Notes: generated by a model from the letters alone, not told the origin. DNA of 64,000 bases from a bacterium 1XD21-13 (GCA_009917555.1 QZDX01000001.1:124001-188000); one strand, 5' to 3'. Shown: positions 7,388-15,970, counted from the first letter of the stretch. Translations and numbers: made by a program.

Positions 7388-8966
7388 CTTTCGTCTCCTC
7401 CTTTCCCGACTTTGACACATTTTTAAAGGTCTTGGTAGCCAGATGCATAATGCTTGCCTCTCTGGCCTCTTCCTTGGTAAGCTCGCCAGCCACATGGCCC
7501 TCTGCCATAATCACGAAACGATCGCTCATAGCCATCAGCTCCGGAAGCTCGGAGGAGATCATAATAATTGCCACTCCCTTTGCTGCCAGATCGTTAATCA
7601 GCTGATAAATCTCATTCTTTGATCCCACATCAATTCCTTTGGTGGGCTCATCCAGAATAATTACCTTCGGCTCCGTATTGAGCGCCCTGGCAATTACCAC
7701 CTTCTGCTGGTTTCCACCGGAAAGTGTCGCCACTCTGGTGTTCAGGCTGGGAGCCTTCACCCGCAGATCATCAAAATAGGACTTCGCTCTGTCAGCAATG
7801 CTTTTATCCGACACAAAATTTGCCTTGCTGATGGCTTTCAGGTTGGATATGGCGATATTTTTCTGAATATCCCATCTGAAATTCAGTCCATAGCGCTTCC
7901 GATCCTCGCTTACCATACTAATTCCATTGCGAACCGCATCCTCAGAGCTCTTAATTTGTATTTCTTTTCCGTTCAGGAATATCTTTCCGGATTTTACAGG
8001 CATCATCCCATAGATTGCGGAGCAGACCTCCGAACGTCCCGCTCCTACTAAGCCTCCAAGTCCTACCACCTCTCCGGCCCTTACCGAGAAGGATACCTTA
8101 TGTATCAAATCACGATTTGCAATATATGGATGCTCTACGGTCAGGTCTTCCACCCGGAATACCTCTTCCCCGATTTTATTTTCCCGCTCAGGATACATGT
8201 CGGAAATCTCGCGGCCTATCATATCCGCAATAATTTTCGCAGTATCGTACTCTTTCTTTTCAAATGTACTGATATTTTTTCCATCTCTCAGGATCGTTAC
8301 CCGGTCTGTCAGCTCCAGAATCTCATCCAGCTTATGAGTTACAAAGATAACACTTGTCCCATTCTCCTTCAAATTCCGCACTACCTCAAACAATCTCTCC
8401 ACATCGCTGGAGGACAGGGAGGTTGTCGGCTCATCCAGAATCAAAACCTTGGGCTTGGTTGCCAAGGCTCTTGCAATCATCAGCATCTGCTGCTGTCCTA
8501 CCGAAAGCTTACGCACATCTGCTCTTGGGTTCAAATCAATCTTGTTTTCCTTTAACAGCGTTTCGCACGCTTGATACATTTCTTTAAAGTTTACAAAAGG
8601 GGTCTTACTCTGCTTGTCTCCATGAAGTTTTTCCAGACGCAGATCAGACATATAAATATTCTCGGCCACGCTGAAATTTTTCAGCACATTGGTTTCCTGG
8701 GGTACATACCCGACTCCTTCCTTCATGGCATCCATGGTGCAGGTGGGTGTAACCTCTCTCCCCTCAAGAAGCAGCTTTCCCTCGTAAGATCCGTGAGGGT
8801 AAATTCCATTCAGGATCTTAAGCAGTGTGGACTTTCCCGCTCCGTTCTCTCCGATAAGGCCCAGGACCTCTCCATATTGTACATTCAGACACACCGCGTC
8901 ATTGGCCAGCACACCGGGAAATCTCTTCGTAATATCTATGGCCTCCAGTACATATCCTCTCTCCAT
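7380..8966 (-). CDS. Sugar ABC transporter ATP-binding protein (RbsA/MglA-like, two ABC domains)
   Basis: A 528-residue double ATPase. The first domain has Walker A GENGAGKST and signature LSVGQQQ; the second has a degenerate P-loop GLVGAGRSEV and signature LSGGNQQKV, with the DEPT Walker B strands in both. A degenerate second P-loop is usual in RbsA/MglA. It energises import by the two permeases encoded next. The ATG at 8966 is chosen from an AGGAAGG site 6 nt upstream; another ATG seven codons earlier is poorer. Cytoplasmic face of the membrane. Confidence 0.93.
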   Translation of the reverse strand: MERGYVLEAIDITKRFPGVLANDAVCLNVQYGEVLGLIGENGAGKSTLLKILNGIYPHGSYEGKLLLEGREVTPTCTMDAMKEGVGYVPQETNVLKNFSVAENIYMSDLRLEKLHGDKQSKTPFVNFKEMYQACETLLKENKIDLNPRADVRKLSVGQQQMLMIARALATKPKVLILDEPTTSLSSSDVERLFEVVRNLKENGTSVIFVTHKLDEILELTDRVTILRDGKNISTFEKKEYDTAKIIADMIGREISDMYPERENKIGEEVFRVEDLTVEHPYIANRDLIHKVSFSVRAGEVVGLGGLVGAGRSEVCSAIYGMMPVKSGKIFLNGKEIQIKSSEDAVRNGISMVSEDRKRYGLNFRWDIQKNIAISNLKAISKANFVSDKSIADRAKSYFDDLRVKAPSLNTRVATLSGGNQQKVVIARALNTEPKVIILDEPTKGIDVGSKNEIYQLINDLAAKGVAIIMISSELPELMAMSDRFVIMAEGHVAGELTKEEAREASIMHLATKTFKNVSKSGKEETKDE

Positions 8967-9005
8967 ATAATCCCTTCCTATGTCCATACCATTTGATTAA
9001 GTGAA

Positions 9006-9042
9006 GGAGGGTGTTACCAGGAACACCTATGTAACACCCTCC
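9006..9042 (-). terminator. Stem-loop between binding-protein and ATPase genes (attenuator or mRNA stabiliser)
   Basis: A perfect 12-bp inverted repeat, GGAGGGTGTTAC and GTAACACCCTCC, with a 13-nt loop, lies in the 101-nt gap. No T-run follows on the minus strand, so it is more likely a partial terminator or 3'-end stabiliser than a full stop. Such an element is commonly used to make more binding protein than membrane subunits. Confidence 0.7.
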
Positions 9043-9067
9043 CCATAAGTATTGTTGCATTTTGGTT

Positions 9068-10186
9068 TTACTTGAAGAATTCCTCTACCTGTGCTGCGAT
9101 ATCGCGATGAAATGCCAGTCCGTTCTTGCCCTCGCCGTCTTTTGTAACTACAGGAGCCTCAAGATCGGTCCACTCCGGTACAGTCTCACCACGGAAGATC
9201 TTGTCCAGATATTCCATAGTTTTGTAAGCCTCATCGTACAATGGCTGTGCTACAACAGCCTGAACCTTACCCTGCTCCAGATAATCCAGGTTGCCTTCGG
9301 TTGCATCCATACCTACGATAAAGATTTCGCCGTCTGCCTTGCCTGCCTTAGATGCTGCGTCTGCCCAGGTTACCGGAGAGTTGCCGGTGGTTCCAAATGC
9401 ACCGATCAGATCCGGATTTGCCTGAATAATTGCCAAGTTGATCGCTGTTGCCTGGTCAACTACTGCACCTTCCAGCTGTACATCCAAAATCTTAATCTTG
9501 CTTAAATCATAAGTTCCATCCAGGGACTTGAAGGTCTCTGTAAAGGAATCCGTTGCTGCGTTCTCTGTTACATTCTTGGTATTCTGAGTCAATGCAATGG
9601 ACCCTTCCTTGCCATCCAACTTCTCTGCCATCAGCTCTGCTACCTGCTTACCATAGAGAACGGGATCACATGCCATATTGAATGCCAGGCCTTCCGGATA
9701 ACTTCCGTCATCCTGTGTATGGCGGAAATGCGGAATACCTACAGTAACGCCCTGGCTTGCTACACTAGCAATTGTATTGTAGCTGCTGGAATCGCCTGCC
9801 CACAAAAGCAGTCCCTTGCCGCCCTCTGCCGCAAATGCTTCCGCTGCCGCAAATGCCTCGCTGGTGTCTCCACCCTCTGTTCCGATTACCTTAGCATTCT
9901 CATAGCCAAGGGCCTCAGCCGCTTTCAGGAATCCAAGCTGAACGATACGGTGAACCGGATGATTCATGCTGTCCATACAAATAGCTACGGAATAATCTGC
10001 CGGATTGAAGTCATCGCCTGCGGGCTCTGCTGCCGGTGCCTCTGCGGGCTCTTCTGCCGGTGCCTCCGCGGGTGCTTCTGTCGGTGTCTCTGCCGGTGCC
10101 TCCTTGGATCCACATGCTGCCATTCCAAAAATCATAGCCATAGATAGTGTCAATGCCATCAGTTTCTTAAGTGTAGTCTTTTTCAT
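9068..10186 (-). CDS. Sugar-binding lipoprotein of the ABC importer
   Basis: A 372-residue substrate-binding protein of the ribose/galactose (periplasmic-binding protein 4) type. A lipoprotein signal peptide ends at GMAAC, so Cys25 should be lipidated and the mature protein anchored outside the membrane. A linker rich in Ala, Pro and Glu (APAE-type repeats, about 28-57) follows, then the binding fold, with FGTTGNSPVTWADAASKAG and GMDATEGNLDYL as hinge and ligand strands. An AGGAGG site precedes the ATG. It is the promoter-proximal transporter gene. The bound sugar cannot be told from sequence. Confidence 0.92.
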   Translation of the reverse strand: MKKTTLKKLMALTLSMAMIFGMAACGSKEAPAETPTEAPAEAPAEEPAEAPAAEPAGDDFNPADYSVAICMDSMNHPVHRIVQLGFLKAAEALGYENAKVIGTEGGDTSEAFAAAEAFAAEGGKGLLLWAGDSSSYNTIASVASQGVTVGIPHFRHTQDDGSYPEGLAFNMACDPVLYGKQVAELMAEKLDGKEGSIALTQNTKNVTENAATDSFTETFKSLDGTYDLSKIKILDVQLEGAVVDQATAINLAIIQANPDLIGAFGTTGNSPVTWADAASKAGKADGEIFIVGMDATEGNLDYLEQGKVQAVVAQPLYDEAYKTMEYLDKIFRGETVPEWTDLEAPVVTKDGEGKNGLAFHRDIAAQVEEFFK

Positions 10187-10362
10187 ACCTAACCTCCTAA
10201 AAATTTAATCATAAAATAGTTTTTCTTTACCCCTAGCTTCTTACCTTTTTTCTTACAAACCTTCCAATACTCCCCCTTCCTGTTCTCTGTCATTTTTGTT
10301 TCCCCCAGTACTTCTATGTAAAAATATTCTGCTTTCATGCATTAATCATTGAATCATTAAGA

Positions 10363-11472
10363 TCAAAACAAAATATCTTCACTCATTGCATCAAGAAGCT
10401 TTGTTTCATAAAGCTCCAAATTACTTTTTAATACGATCTGCGGGTCCAAAAGAACCTCATCCTCCTCAAATTCCCGTCCCTCCACCAGATACTCAAACAG
10501 ATATCTGGTCGCCAGTCTTCCCTGATTAAACGGATTCTGAAAAATCGTGGCAAACACCAGGCCGGATTTGATAAACTCCACCATTTTGGGAAAGATATCG
10601 GAGGCTATCAGCCTGATTTTCCCTCCATAGCCCATCTCTGTCAGGCGGTTGCAGAAGGTTACGGAATTGGCGGTTGCCAGATAGAGCCCATCAATATCCG
10701 GATGCTCCTGCACCAGCTTCTCCGCCAGAACATACGCTCTGGAGGGCTTATCATAGTGCTCATAAATTCCTGCAAAGCTCAGGCCCTGAGCCTCAATCTC
10801 CTTCAAAAAGCCCTCTGCAGTCTTCTGATGGACCTGTGAGGTCATCTGACCTGTTACCAGAGCCACCTTCCTGCCCGGCCCCAAAAAGGTTCCCAAAAGC
10901 TCCCCTGCCATCCGGCCTGCTACCCGTCCGTTGCTCTGTACCAGGAATACACGGGTATCTCTGGCCAAATCTGTCGTCATGGTGGCAATGGCCATTCTTC
11001 CCAAATTCTTTTCACGCAGCAATGCGGAAAGCTGTTCCTCTCCTACGGATGGAATCATCAGCACCCCGTCATATCCCTACAGGGATAAATCCTCCAGCTT
11101 GTCCGCAAACAGAACCGGATCTCTTTCTATGGTAATCATATCCACACTTACATGATAATCCTGCAGGTCCTGTACCGCCTTTTCGATTCCTCTGCGGACT
11201 TCATTATCGTAATCATGTATCAGCTCCGGAAACACTGCGGCAAATCTCTTTTCCTTTCGGGAAAGGCTGGCTGCTGTTTTACTGGCCTTATAGCCCATCT
11301 GCTTTGCAGTCTCCAGAATTCTTTTTCTAGTTTTCTCGCTTACATCCTCTTTGCCATTCAGGGCACGGCTTACCGTAGCAATTGAAATCCCAAGCTCTTG
11401 TGCAATATCGTAGATTGTAAGCTTTGTATTTTTTATCACTTCCATTGCAGTAGTTCGTTCCTCGCTCAGCAT
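10363..11472 (-). pseudogene. LacI-family transcription regulator interrupted by an in-frame TAG
   Basis: The 5' part (11472-11077) encodes a LacI helix-turn-helix (LTIYDIAQELGISIATVSRAL) and the start of the ligand-binding domain; the rest (from 11076) encodes the remainder, ending with LLDAMSEDILF. Both are in one frame, separated only by TAG at 11079-11077 within DLSL-stop-GYDGVLMIPS. A single CAG-to-TAG change would explain it. As read, the product is a 131-residue DNA-binding fragment without an effector domain, unless suppressed or a sequencing error. It lies upstream of the importer operon and would be its natural regulator. A palindromic site lies just upstream at 11524-11543. Confidence 0.85.
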
Positions 11473-11498
11473 GAGACCTTTAAATATGCTGTTTCTAG

Positions 11499-11504
11499 AT
11501 TATA
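11499..11504 (-). promoter_or_regulatory. -10 element (TATAAT) of the LacI/sugar operon promoter
   Basis: A perfect TATAAT on the minus strand, 27 nt before the regulator start. No good -35 is present at the right distance; the place where it should be is covered by the palindrome at 11524-11543, as expected for a regulated promoter. Confidence 0.55.
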
Positions 11505-11523
11505 ATGTATATACCGGCTTTCG

Positions 11524-11543
11524 TTCCGTAAGCGCTTACGGAA
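11524..11543. promoter_or_regulatory. 20-bp perfect palindromic LacI-type operator
   Basis: TTCCGTAAGCGCTTACGGAA is a perfect 20-bp palindrome with the central CG typical of LacI/GalR-family operators (and related to CcpA cre sites). It covers the -35 position of the promoter of the interrupted LacI gene, so it is probably the autoregulatory site. A near copy of its core lies at 12660-12675 before acoA. Confidence 0.75.
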
Positions 11544-11586
11544 AATAGTAAAAAACTCTCCCCTATGGATCCTATCCCTCTGCTTT

Positions 11587-12303
11587 TTAAGAATCCTCTG
11601 CCGGAATTGATGCTTCCTTATTCCAAGCCTTCTTTAAATTCTCATGTGCACTGAGCAGATGTTTCCTCATATAATGCTCAGCCCTATCCCCATCCTGCTC
11701 CTCCACTGCTTTTAAAATCTTCTCATGATCAATCAAAGCCTTTTGAGGAACACCTTCCATATATTGGGTCACCTTCATGGAATGATTCAAAACCTCTGCG
11801 CAGGTAGAAACCAAAAGCTGCAGCACTCGATTCTCCGCTGCCCTGGCAAGCTGTGTGTGAAACCTGGCATCCTCCTCGATACCCTTGCCACCCTTCAGAA
11901 TCTCTCTCTGCATCTGATCCAGTGTGCAATGCATCTCCTTCACATGATGCTCTGTACGCCGCTCGGCCGCCAGCTTTACGATCTCTGTCTCAAGAATCAA
12001 ACGTGCTTCCGTAACCTCCAAGGCAAATTGACTGTCCTGAGATACAATCAAGGTTAGCGGATCAATCACATCTGATATCTCCGGAGATTTTACAAAGGTT
12101 CCTCCTCCCATCCGCGCCTCCACACAGCCTATCCGTTCCATAGACCGGAGTGCCTCTCTGACCACGGAACGGCTGACGCCATATTCCTTCGCCAGATAAC
12201 GCTCGGAGGGAAGTCTGTCTCCTGACTGAAGCTCCCCCTCATGGATCTTCTGCATCAGCTTCTCTGCAAGCTCCTCATACCGTTTCTGAGTCTTATCGCC
12301 CAT
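11587..12303 (-). CDS. GntR-family regulator, FadR/FCD subfamily
   Basis: A 238-residue regulator with an N-terminal winged helix (LPSERYLAKEYGVSRSVVREAL, about 31-52) and an all-helical FCD effector domain whose metal-ligand His and Asp residues are spread over EARLILE, DARFHTQLA and DHEKILKAVE. FCD proteins sense carboxylates such as pyruvate, lactate or fatty acyl-CoA. It is divergent from acoABC, and its promoter carries a GGTC/GACC dyad like those of PdhR/LldR. Control of the adjacent 2-oxoacid or acetoin dehydrogenase operon and of itself is the likely role. Start at 12303 with an AAGGACAGG site. Confidence 0.9.
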   Translation of the reverse strand: MGDKTQKRYEELAEKLMQKIHEGELQSGDRLPSERYLAKEYGVSRSVVREALRSMERIGCVEARMGGGTFVKSPEISDVIDPLTLIVSQDSQFALEVTEARLILETEIVKLAAERRTEHHVKEMHCTLDQMQREILKGGKGIEEDARFHTQLARAAENRVLQLLVSTCAEVLNHSMKVTQYMEGVPQKALIDHEKILKAVEEQDGDRAEHYMRKHLLSAHENLKKAWNKEASIPAEDS

Positions 12304-12401
12304 ACTTTTTCACCTGTCCTTCTTCGATTCAATGCCAAAAGGCATCTCCTCTTTTTTCATCAAGCCGCATATGATTTCAGTTTACTTTAGAATAAATCTG
12401 A

Positions 12402-12457
12402 TTGGCAAGTCTTTTATGAAGAACTTTAAAAATATTTTTAAGAAAAGTACTTGCCAA
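12402..12457. repeat. Long imperfect hairpin in the leader of the FCD regulator gene
   Basis: Outer arms TTGGCAAGT (12402-12410) and ACTTGCCAA (12449-12457) are perfect, continue as CTTTT/AAAAG after one bulged base, and enclose the 16-bp palindrome TTAAAAATATTTTTAA (12426-12441). It lies inside the roughly 210-nt 5' leader of the minus-strand gene. Its function is unknown; a leader structure or a remnant of a small palindromic element are both possible. Confidence 0.6.
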
Positions 12458-12490
12458 CTTTCAAAACAGGTGATACTATTGACTTATCAA

Positions 12491-12548
12491 AATTGGTCTG
12501 ACCACTTTTTGATGGATTCATTATAGCACCATATTAGATATTATGCAA
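12491..12548 (-). promoter_or_regulatory. Promoter with PdhR/LldR-like operator for the FCD regulator gene
   Basis: On the minus strand TTGCAT (12548-12543), a 17-nt spacer and a perfect TATAAT (12525-12520) form a strong promoter. Just downstream, 12491-12506 carries AATTGGTCTGACCACT, a GGTC/GACC dyad matching operators of the FadR-type PdhR/LldR regulators. The arrangement suggests autorepression. It leaves an unusually long leader of about 210 nt. Confidence 0.7.
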
Positions 12549-12631
12549 TACTATTTTTTGTAATATTTTTTTCATTTGTGCAATTTTAACAATTTTCTCT
12601 CGATTTTAAAGGTTTACTCCCCGGTAAACTA

Positions 12632-12675
12632 TTGAAAAGTTACAAATATTTACATCAAATCGTAAGCGCTTTACT
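12632..12675 (+). promoter_or_regulatory. acoABC promoter with LacI/cre-like operator
   Basis: A -35 TTGAAA (12632-12637), a 17-nt spacer and a weak -10 TCAAAT (12655-12660) precede the E1-alpha gene. Immediately downstream 12660-12675 reads TCGTAAGCGCTTTACT, sharing the GTAAGCGCTT core of the palindrome at 11524. It would block the transcription start. It could bind the LacI-type regulator next door or CcpA. A separate GTTTAC/GTAAAC dyad sits at 12612-12629. Confidence 0.55.
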
Positions 12676-12701
12676 TTTTTTCAGAAGGAGGAACCAGTTC
12701 T

Positions 12702-13676
12702 ATGATTGAGAAAGAACGAGCAAGACGAATTTATCAAAACATGAATCGAATCCGCTGTTTTGAGATGAAGGCCGTCTCATTATTTGAATCCAACAAGCTG
12801 CGCGGCTCCGTACATCTTTATGTGGGGGAAGAGGCGGTTGCCGCTACCGTATGCTCTCATCTTAGTGATGAGGACTATATTGCCAGCACCCATCGGGGTC
12901 ATGGCCACTGTATCGCCAAGGGAGCTACCTTGGACGGCGCCATGGCAGAGCTGATGGGCAAGGCCACCGGCTACTGCAAGGGGCGCAGCGGCTCCATGCA
13001 CATCGCAGATCTTTCCAAGGGAAATCTCGGCGCCAATGCTATTGTGGGGGGCGGAATTCCCATTGCCACCGGTGCTGCTCTGGCCTCCAAGATGCAGAAT
13101 AATGGGCGGGTAAGTGTCTCCTTCTTTGGAGACGGCGCCTCCAACGAGGGAACCTTCCATGAATCTCTGAACCTTGCGGCCGTATGGAAGCTGCCTATTA
13201 TCTTTGTATGTGAGAATAACCTTTATGGTATTTCAGTTCCGGCCTGGCAGTCCACCTCTGTGAAGGATATCAGTGTCCGGGGCGCTGCCTATGGAATCCC
13301 AGGTGTTACCGTGGACGGAAATGATGTGGAGGCGATTGATGAAGCCTTTCACACTGCGTATGAACGGGCCAGGTCCGGAGAAGGCCCCACCCTGATTGAA
13401 TGTAAGACCTACCGCTGGCTGGGACACTGGACCGGAGATCCCCAGCCCTACCGCACCCGTGAGGAGGTAGAGGAATGGAAGCAGAAGTGTCCCATCAAGC
13501 GTTATCGCTCCAAGCTTTTGGAGGAGGGCTTATTCACGGCAGAGGAGCTGGAGCAAATAGAGAAATCTGCCCAGGAGGAAGCGGACAGGGCTGCGGAATT
13601 TGCTCTGAGCAGTCCGGATCCCGATCCGGCCAGCCTGTTGGATGACGTATTCTACGAGGGAGGTGACGCACAATGA
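12702..13676 (+). CDS. acoA: Thiamine-diphosphate dehydrogenase E1 alpha (acetoin dehydrogenase-like)
   Basis: A 324-residue E1-alpha subunit of a 2-oxoacid/acetoin dehydrogenase complex. The thiamine-diphosphate motif runs from GDGASNEGTFHESL to CENN (about 142-171), and GRSGSMHIAD with GNLGANAIVGGG are close to acetoin dehydrogenase AcoA. With E1-beta it would decarboxylate or cleave the substrate and pass the acyl group to the E2 lipoyl arm. The ATG at 12702 has AGAAGGAGG upstream; the stop overlaps the E1-beta start by 4 nt. Acetoin is the favoured substrate; a branched-chain or pyruvate-type complex is possible. Confidence 0.85.
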   Translation: MIEKERARRIYQNMNRIRCFEMKAVSLFESNKLRGSVHLYVGEEAVAATVCSHLSDEDYIASTHRGHGHCIAKGATLDGAMAELMGKATGYCKGRSGSMHIADLSKGNLGANAIVGGGIPIATGAALASKMQNNGRVSVSFFGDGASNEGTFHESLNLAAVWKLPIIFVCENNLYGISVPAWQSTSVKDISVRGAAYGIPGVTVDGNDVEAIDEAFHTAYERARSGEGPTLIECKTYRWLGHWTGDPQPYRTREEVEEWKQKCPIKRYRSKLLEEGLFTAEELEQIEKSAQEEADRAAEFALSSPDPDPASLLDDVFYEGGDAQ

Positions 13677-14656
13677 GTATAAAAACGTATGCCATGGCCA
13701 TTCATGATGTAATGGCAGAGGAGATGCGCCGGGACAAGCGTGTATTTATCATGGGAGAAGACGTAGAAACCCTGGGCGGCGTATTTGGCTGTACCAGAGA
13801 TCTCTATAAGGAATTTGGAACAGAGCGGGTGCGCAACACCCCCATCTCCGAAGCCGGCTTTGTTGGAGCCGGAATCGGCGCGGCCTGTGCAGGAATGCGC
13901 CCGATTGTGGAGCTTATGTATATGGATTTTACCTTTGTGGCTATGGATCAGCTTCTGAACCAGGCCGCAAAAACACGTTATATCTTTGGCGGAAACGCCC
14001 GGATTCCTCTGGTTATTCGAGGACAGCAGGGCATTGGACGAGGGAACGCCGCCACCCATTCCCAGAGCGTGGAGACCTTCTTCATGCATATTCCGGGGCT
14101 CAAGGTAGCATGCCCCTCCACGCCGGCAGACGCAGCCGGCCTGTTGCGGACTGCTATTCGGGATGACAACCCGGTCATGTTCTTTGAGCATAAGGCTCTC
14201 TATGCCGGAAAGGGTGAGGTGCCGGATGATCCTGACTTCACCATCCCCTTTGGAAAGGCCGATGTCAAGCGTGAGGGAACGGACGTTACGATTGTTGCCA
14301 ATCTGCTCTACGTGGGCCGTGCTCTGGAGGCCGCCGACGAGCTGGCTAAGGAAGGAATCAGCGCCGAGGTCATTGATCCCCGCACTCTGGTTCCCCTTGA
14401 CATGAGTACCATAACCGAATCTGTGAAAAAAACAGGTCGTCTTGTAGTGGTGCATGAGGCGCATCGAAATGCCGGATGGGGCGCGGAGATCGCTTCCCAG
14501 GTGACGGAGGAGGCATTCCCTTATCTGGACGCAGCTCCTCTTCGTCTCGGTACGGCAGCCTGCCCGCTTCCCTTCAATCTGGAATTGGAGAATGCCGCCA
14601 CACCTCAGGTGGCAGATATTATCAAAGCCGCAAAAACCGTACTCTACAGAGAATAA
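13673..14656 (+). CDS. acoB: Thiamine-diphosphate dehydrogenase E1 beta (acetoin dehydrogenase-like)
   Basis: A 327-residue E1-beta subunit. It contains the transketolase pyrimidine-binding domain (FIMGEDVETLGGVFGCTRDL; PISEAGFVGAGIGAACAGMR) and the C-terminal transketolase domain ending with ISAEVIDPRTLVPLD and VVVHEAHRNAGWGAEIA. It assembles with E1-alpha as a heterotetramer in the cytoplasm. The start overlaps the preceding stop (ATGA) and the next gene begins 15 nt downstream with its own AAAGGAGG, so the three genes form one operon. Substrate remains as uncertain as for E1-alpha. Confidence 0.87.
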   Translation: MSIKTYAMAIHDVMAEEMRRDKRVFIMGEDVETLGGVFGCTRDLYKEFGTERVRNTPISEAGFVGAGIGAACAGMRPIVELMYMDFTFVAMDQLLNQAAKTRYIFGGNARIPLVIRGQQGIGRGNAATHSQSVETFFMHIPGLKVACPSTPADAAGLLRTAIRDDNPVMFFEHKALYAGKGEVPDDPDFTIPFGKADVKREGTDVTIVANLLYVGRALEAADELAKEGISAEVIDPRTLVPLDMSTITESVKKTGRLVVVHEAHRNAGWGAEIASQVTEEAFPYLDAAPLRLGTAACPLPFNLELENAATPQVADIIKAAKTVLYRE

Positions 14657-14671
14657 AGGAGGATTTTTTCT

Positions 14672-15859
14672 ATGGGTGAAATTATCATCATGCCCAAGCA
14701 GGGGCTTCAGATGACCGAAGGAATGATCAGCACTTGGCTGATCGAAGAGGGACAGCCTGTAAAGGAGGGCGAGCCTCTCTTTGAAATGGAAACTGATAAA
14801 CTGGCTATTACCATTGATGCCACCGTAAGCGGCACTCTTTTGAAAATATTAGCTGAGGAGGGCGATATCATCCCGGTAGCAGATCCCATCGCTGTCATTG
14901 GCGATCCGGGAGAGGATTATGAAGCCATTCTCGCTGGGGGAGGAACCCAGGCTCTTCCTGCCGAAGCTCCGGCTCCTGTTCCGGCGGCTGAGGATGCACC
15001 ATCTGCTGCTCCTGCCCCGTCAGCGGCACCTGCCGCAGCGCCTCCGGAGGCAGCCCGTGTCTTTGCCTCTCCCCGTGCCAAAACCCGCGCCGCAGAGCGT
15101 GGAATTGACTATCGCCGTGTTCCGGGAAGCGGCCCTCTTGGTATGGTCGTTGAGCGGGATGTGCTGAACGCAAAAGCTGCCGCGGCAGAGGAGCATCAGA
15201 TCCCAATCAGTGGTATGCGCCGCATCATTGCCCAGAGAATGCTGGAAAGCCTGAACACACTGGCTCAGGCCAATCATCGATTAACCGTTGATATGACCGC
15301 CGCCGTAGCTCTGCGCAAGCAGCTTCAGGCCGCAGATATCAAGGTAAGCTACAATGATATTGTGATCCGCTGCACCGCGAAAGCACTGACCGAATTCCCC
15401 ATGATGAATTCCACCATGGATGAGCAATTTATCACTACAAAGGATTATGTAAATATCGGAATGGCCGTAGCCACCGACAACGGTCTCCTTGTACCCGTGA
15501 TCCGGAATGCCGATCTTATGACCCTTCCGGAGATCGCCTCTGTCAGCAAGGATCTGGCTTCAAGGACAAAGGAAAATAAGCTAAGCCCCGACGAGCTGTC
15601 CGGCGGAACCTTCACCATCAGCAATCTGGGTATGTTTGATATCGAGAGCTTTACGGCTATTATCAACAAGCCGGAGGCCGGCATACTGGCAGTAGGTAAG
15701 ATGGAAAAGAAGCCTGTGGTACAGGATGATGAGATTGTCATTCGTCCCCTGATGCAGCTCTCCCTGACCTACGATCACCGCATTGTGGACGGTGCGCCCG
15801 CCGCCCTCTTCCTGCGCCGCATCAAGCAGCTTCTGGAAGCTCCCGGACTGTTGATTTAA
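14672..15859 (+). CDS. acoC: Dihydrolipoamide acyltransferase E2 component
   Basis: A 395-residue E2 core subunit. The lipoyl domain (1-80) carries the lipoylation site EMETDKLA (Lys about 43). An Ala/Pro-rich hinge (about 91-125) leads to the E1/E3-binding domain (ASPRAKTRAAERGIDYRRV), then the catalytic domain with the terminal active site DHRIVDGAPAALF. It transfers the acyl group to CoA. No E3 (dihydrolipoamide dehydrogenase) gene is found nearby, so E3 must be encoded elsewhere. Terminates before a hairpin shared with the convergent GntR gene. Confidence 0.9.
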   Translation: MGEIIIMPKQGLQMTEGMISTWLIEEGQPVKEGEPLFEMETDKLAITIDATVSGTLLKILAEEGDIIPVADPIAVIGDPGEDYEAILAGGGTQALPAEAPAPVPAAEDAPSAAPAPSAAPAAAPPEAARVFASPRAKTRAAERGIDYRRVPGSGPLGMVVERDVLNAKAAAAEEHQIPISGMRRIIAQRMLESLNTLAQANHRLTVDMTAAVALRKQLQAADIKVSYNDIVIRCTAKALTEFPMMNSTMDEQFITTKDYVNIGMAVATDNGLLVPVIRNADLMTLPEIASVSKDLASRTKENKLSPDELSGGTFTISNLGMFDIESFTAIINKPEAGILAVGKMEKKPVVQDDEIVIRPLMQLSLTYDHRIVDGAPAALFLRRIKQLLEAPGLLI

Positions 15860-15938
15860 CGTATCATCCTGTTGAAAATACTTTTAAAGTTTATAACAAA
15901 TCTTTTATAACATAATTTTCCTCCATTTTTCACAATAA

Positions 15939-15970
15939 GGGGCTGCCACAAAGGTTTTTGCGGCAGCCCC
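15939..15970. terminator. Bidirectional terminator between acoC and the GntR gene
   Basis: GGGGCTGCC (15939-15947) pairs with GGCAGCCCC (15962-15970), with CAAA/TTTG extending the stem across a mismatch. It lies between convergent genes, 13 nt past the GntR stop. T-runs are weak on both sides. Confidence 0.7.

Noticed and set aside
10010-10110. Imperfect GCCGGTGCCTCTGCGGG-type tandem repeats
   Set aside because: They encode the Ala/Pro/Glu linker of the lipoprotein; codon-level low complexity, not a separate element.
10189-10293. 34-codon leader frame (MTENRKGEYWKV...) ending 3 nt before the binding-protein gene
   Set aside because: It has a weak GGGGG site and a close stop, but no recognisable feature and very Lys-rich, low-complexity composition; could be chance. 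Worth checking only if ribosome profiling is available.
11077-11079. TAG in the LacI gene as a pyrrolysine or recoded codon
   Set aside because: No pyl genes, no PYLIS-like context, and LacI regulators do not use pyrrolysine; nonsense mutation or read error is simpler.
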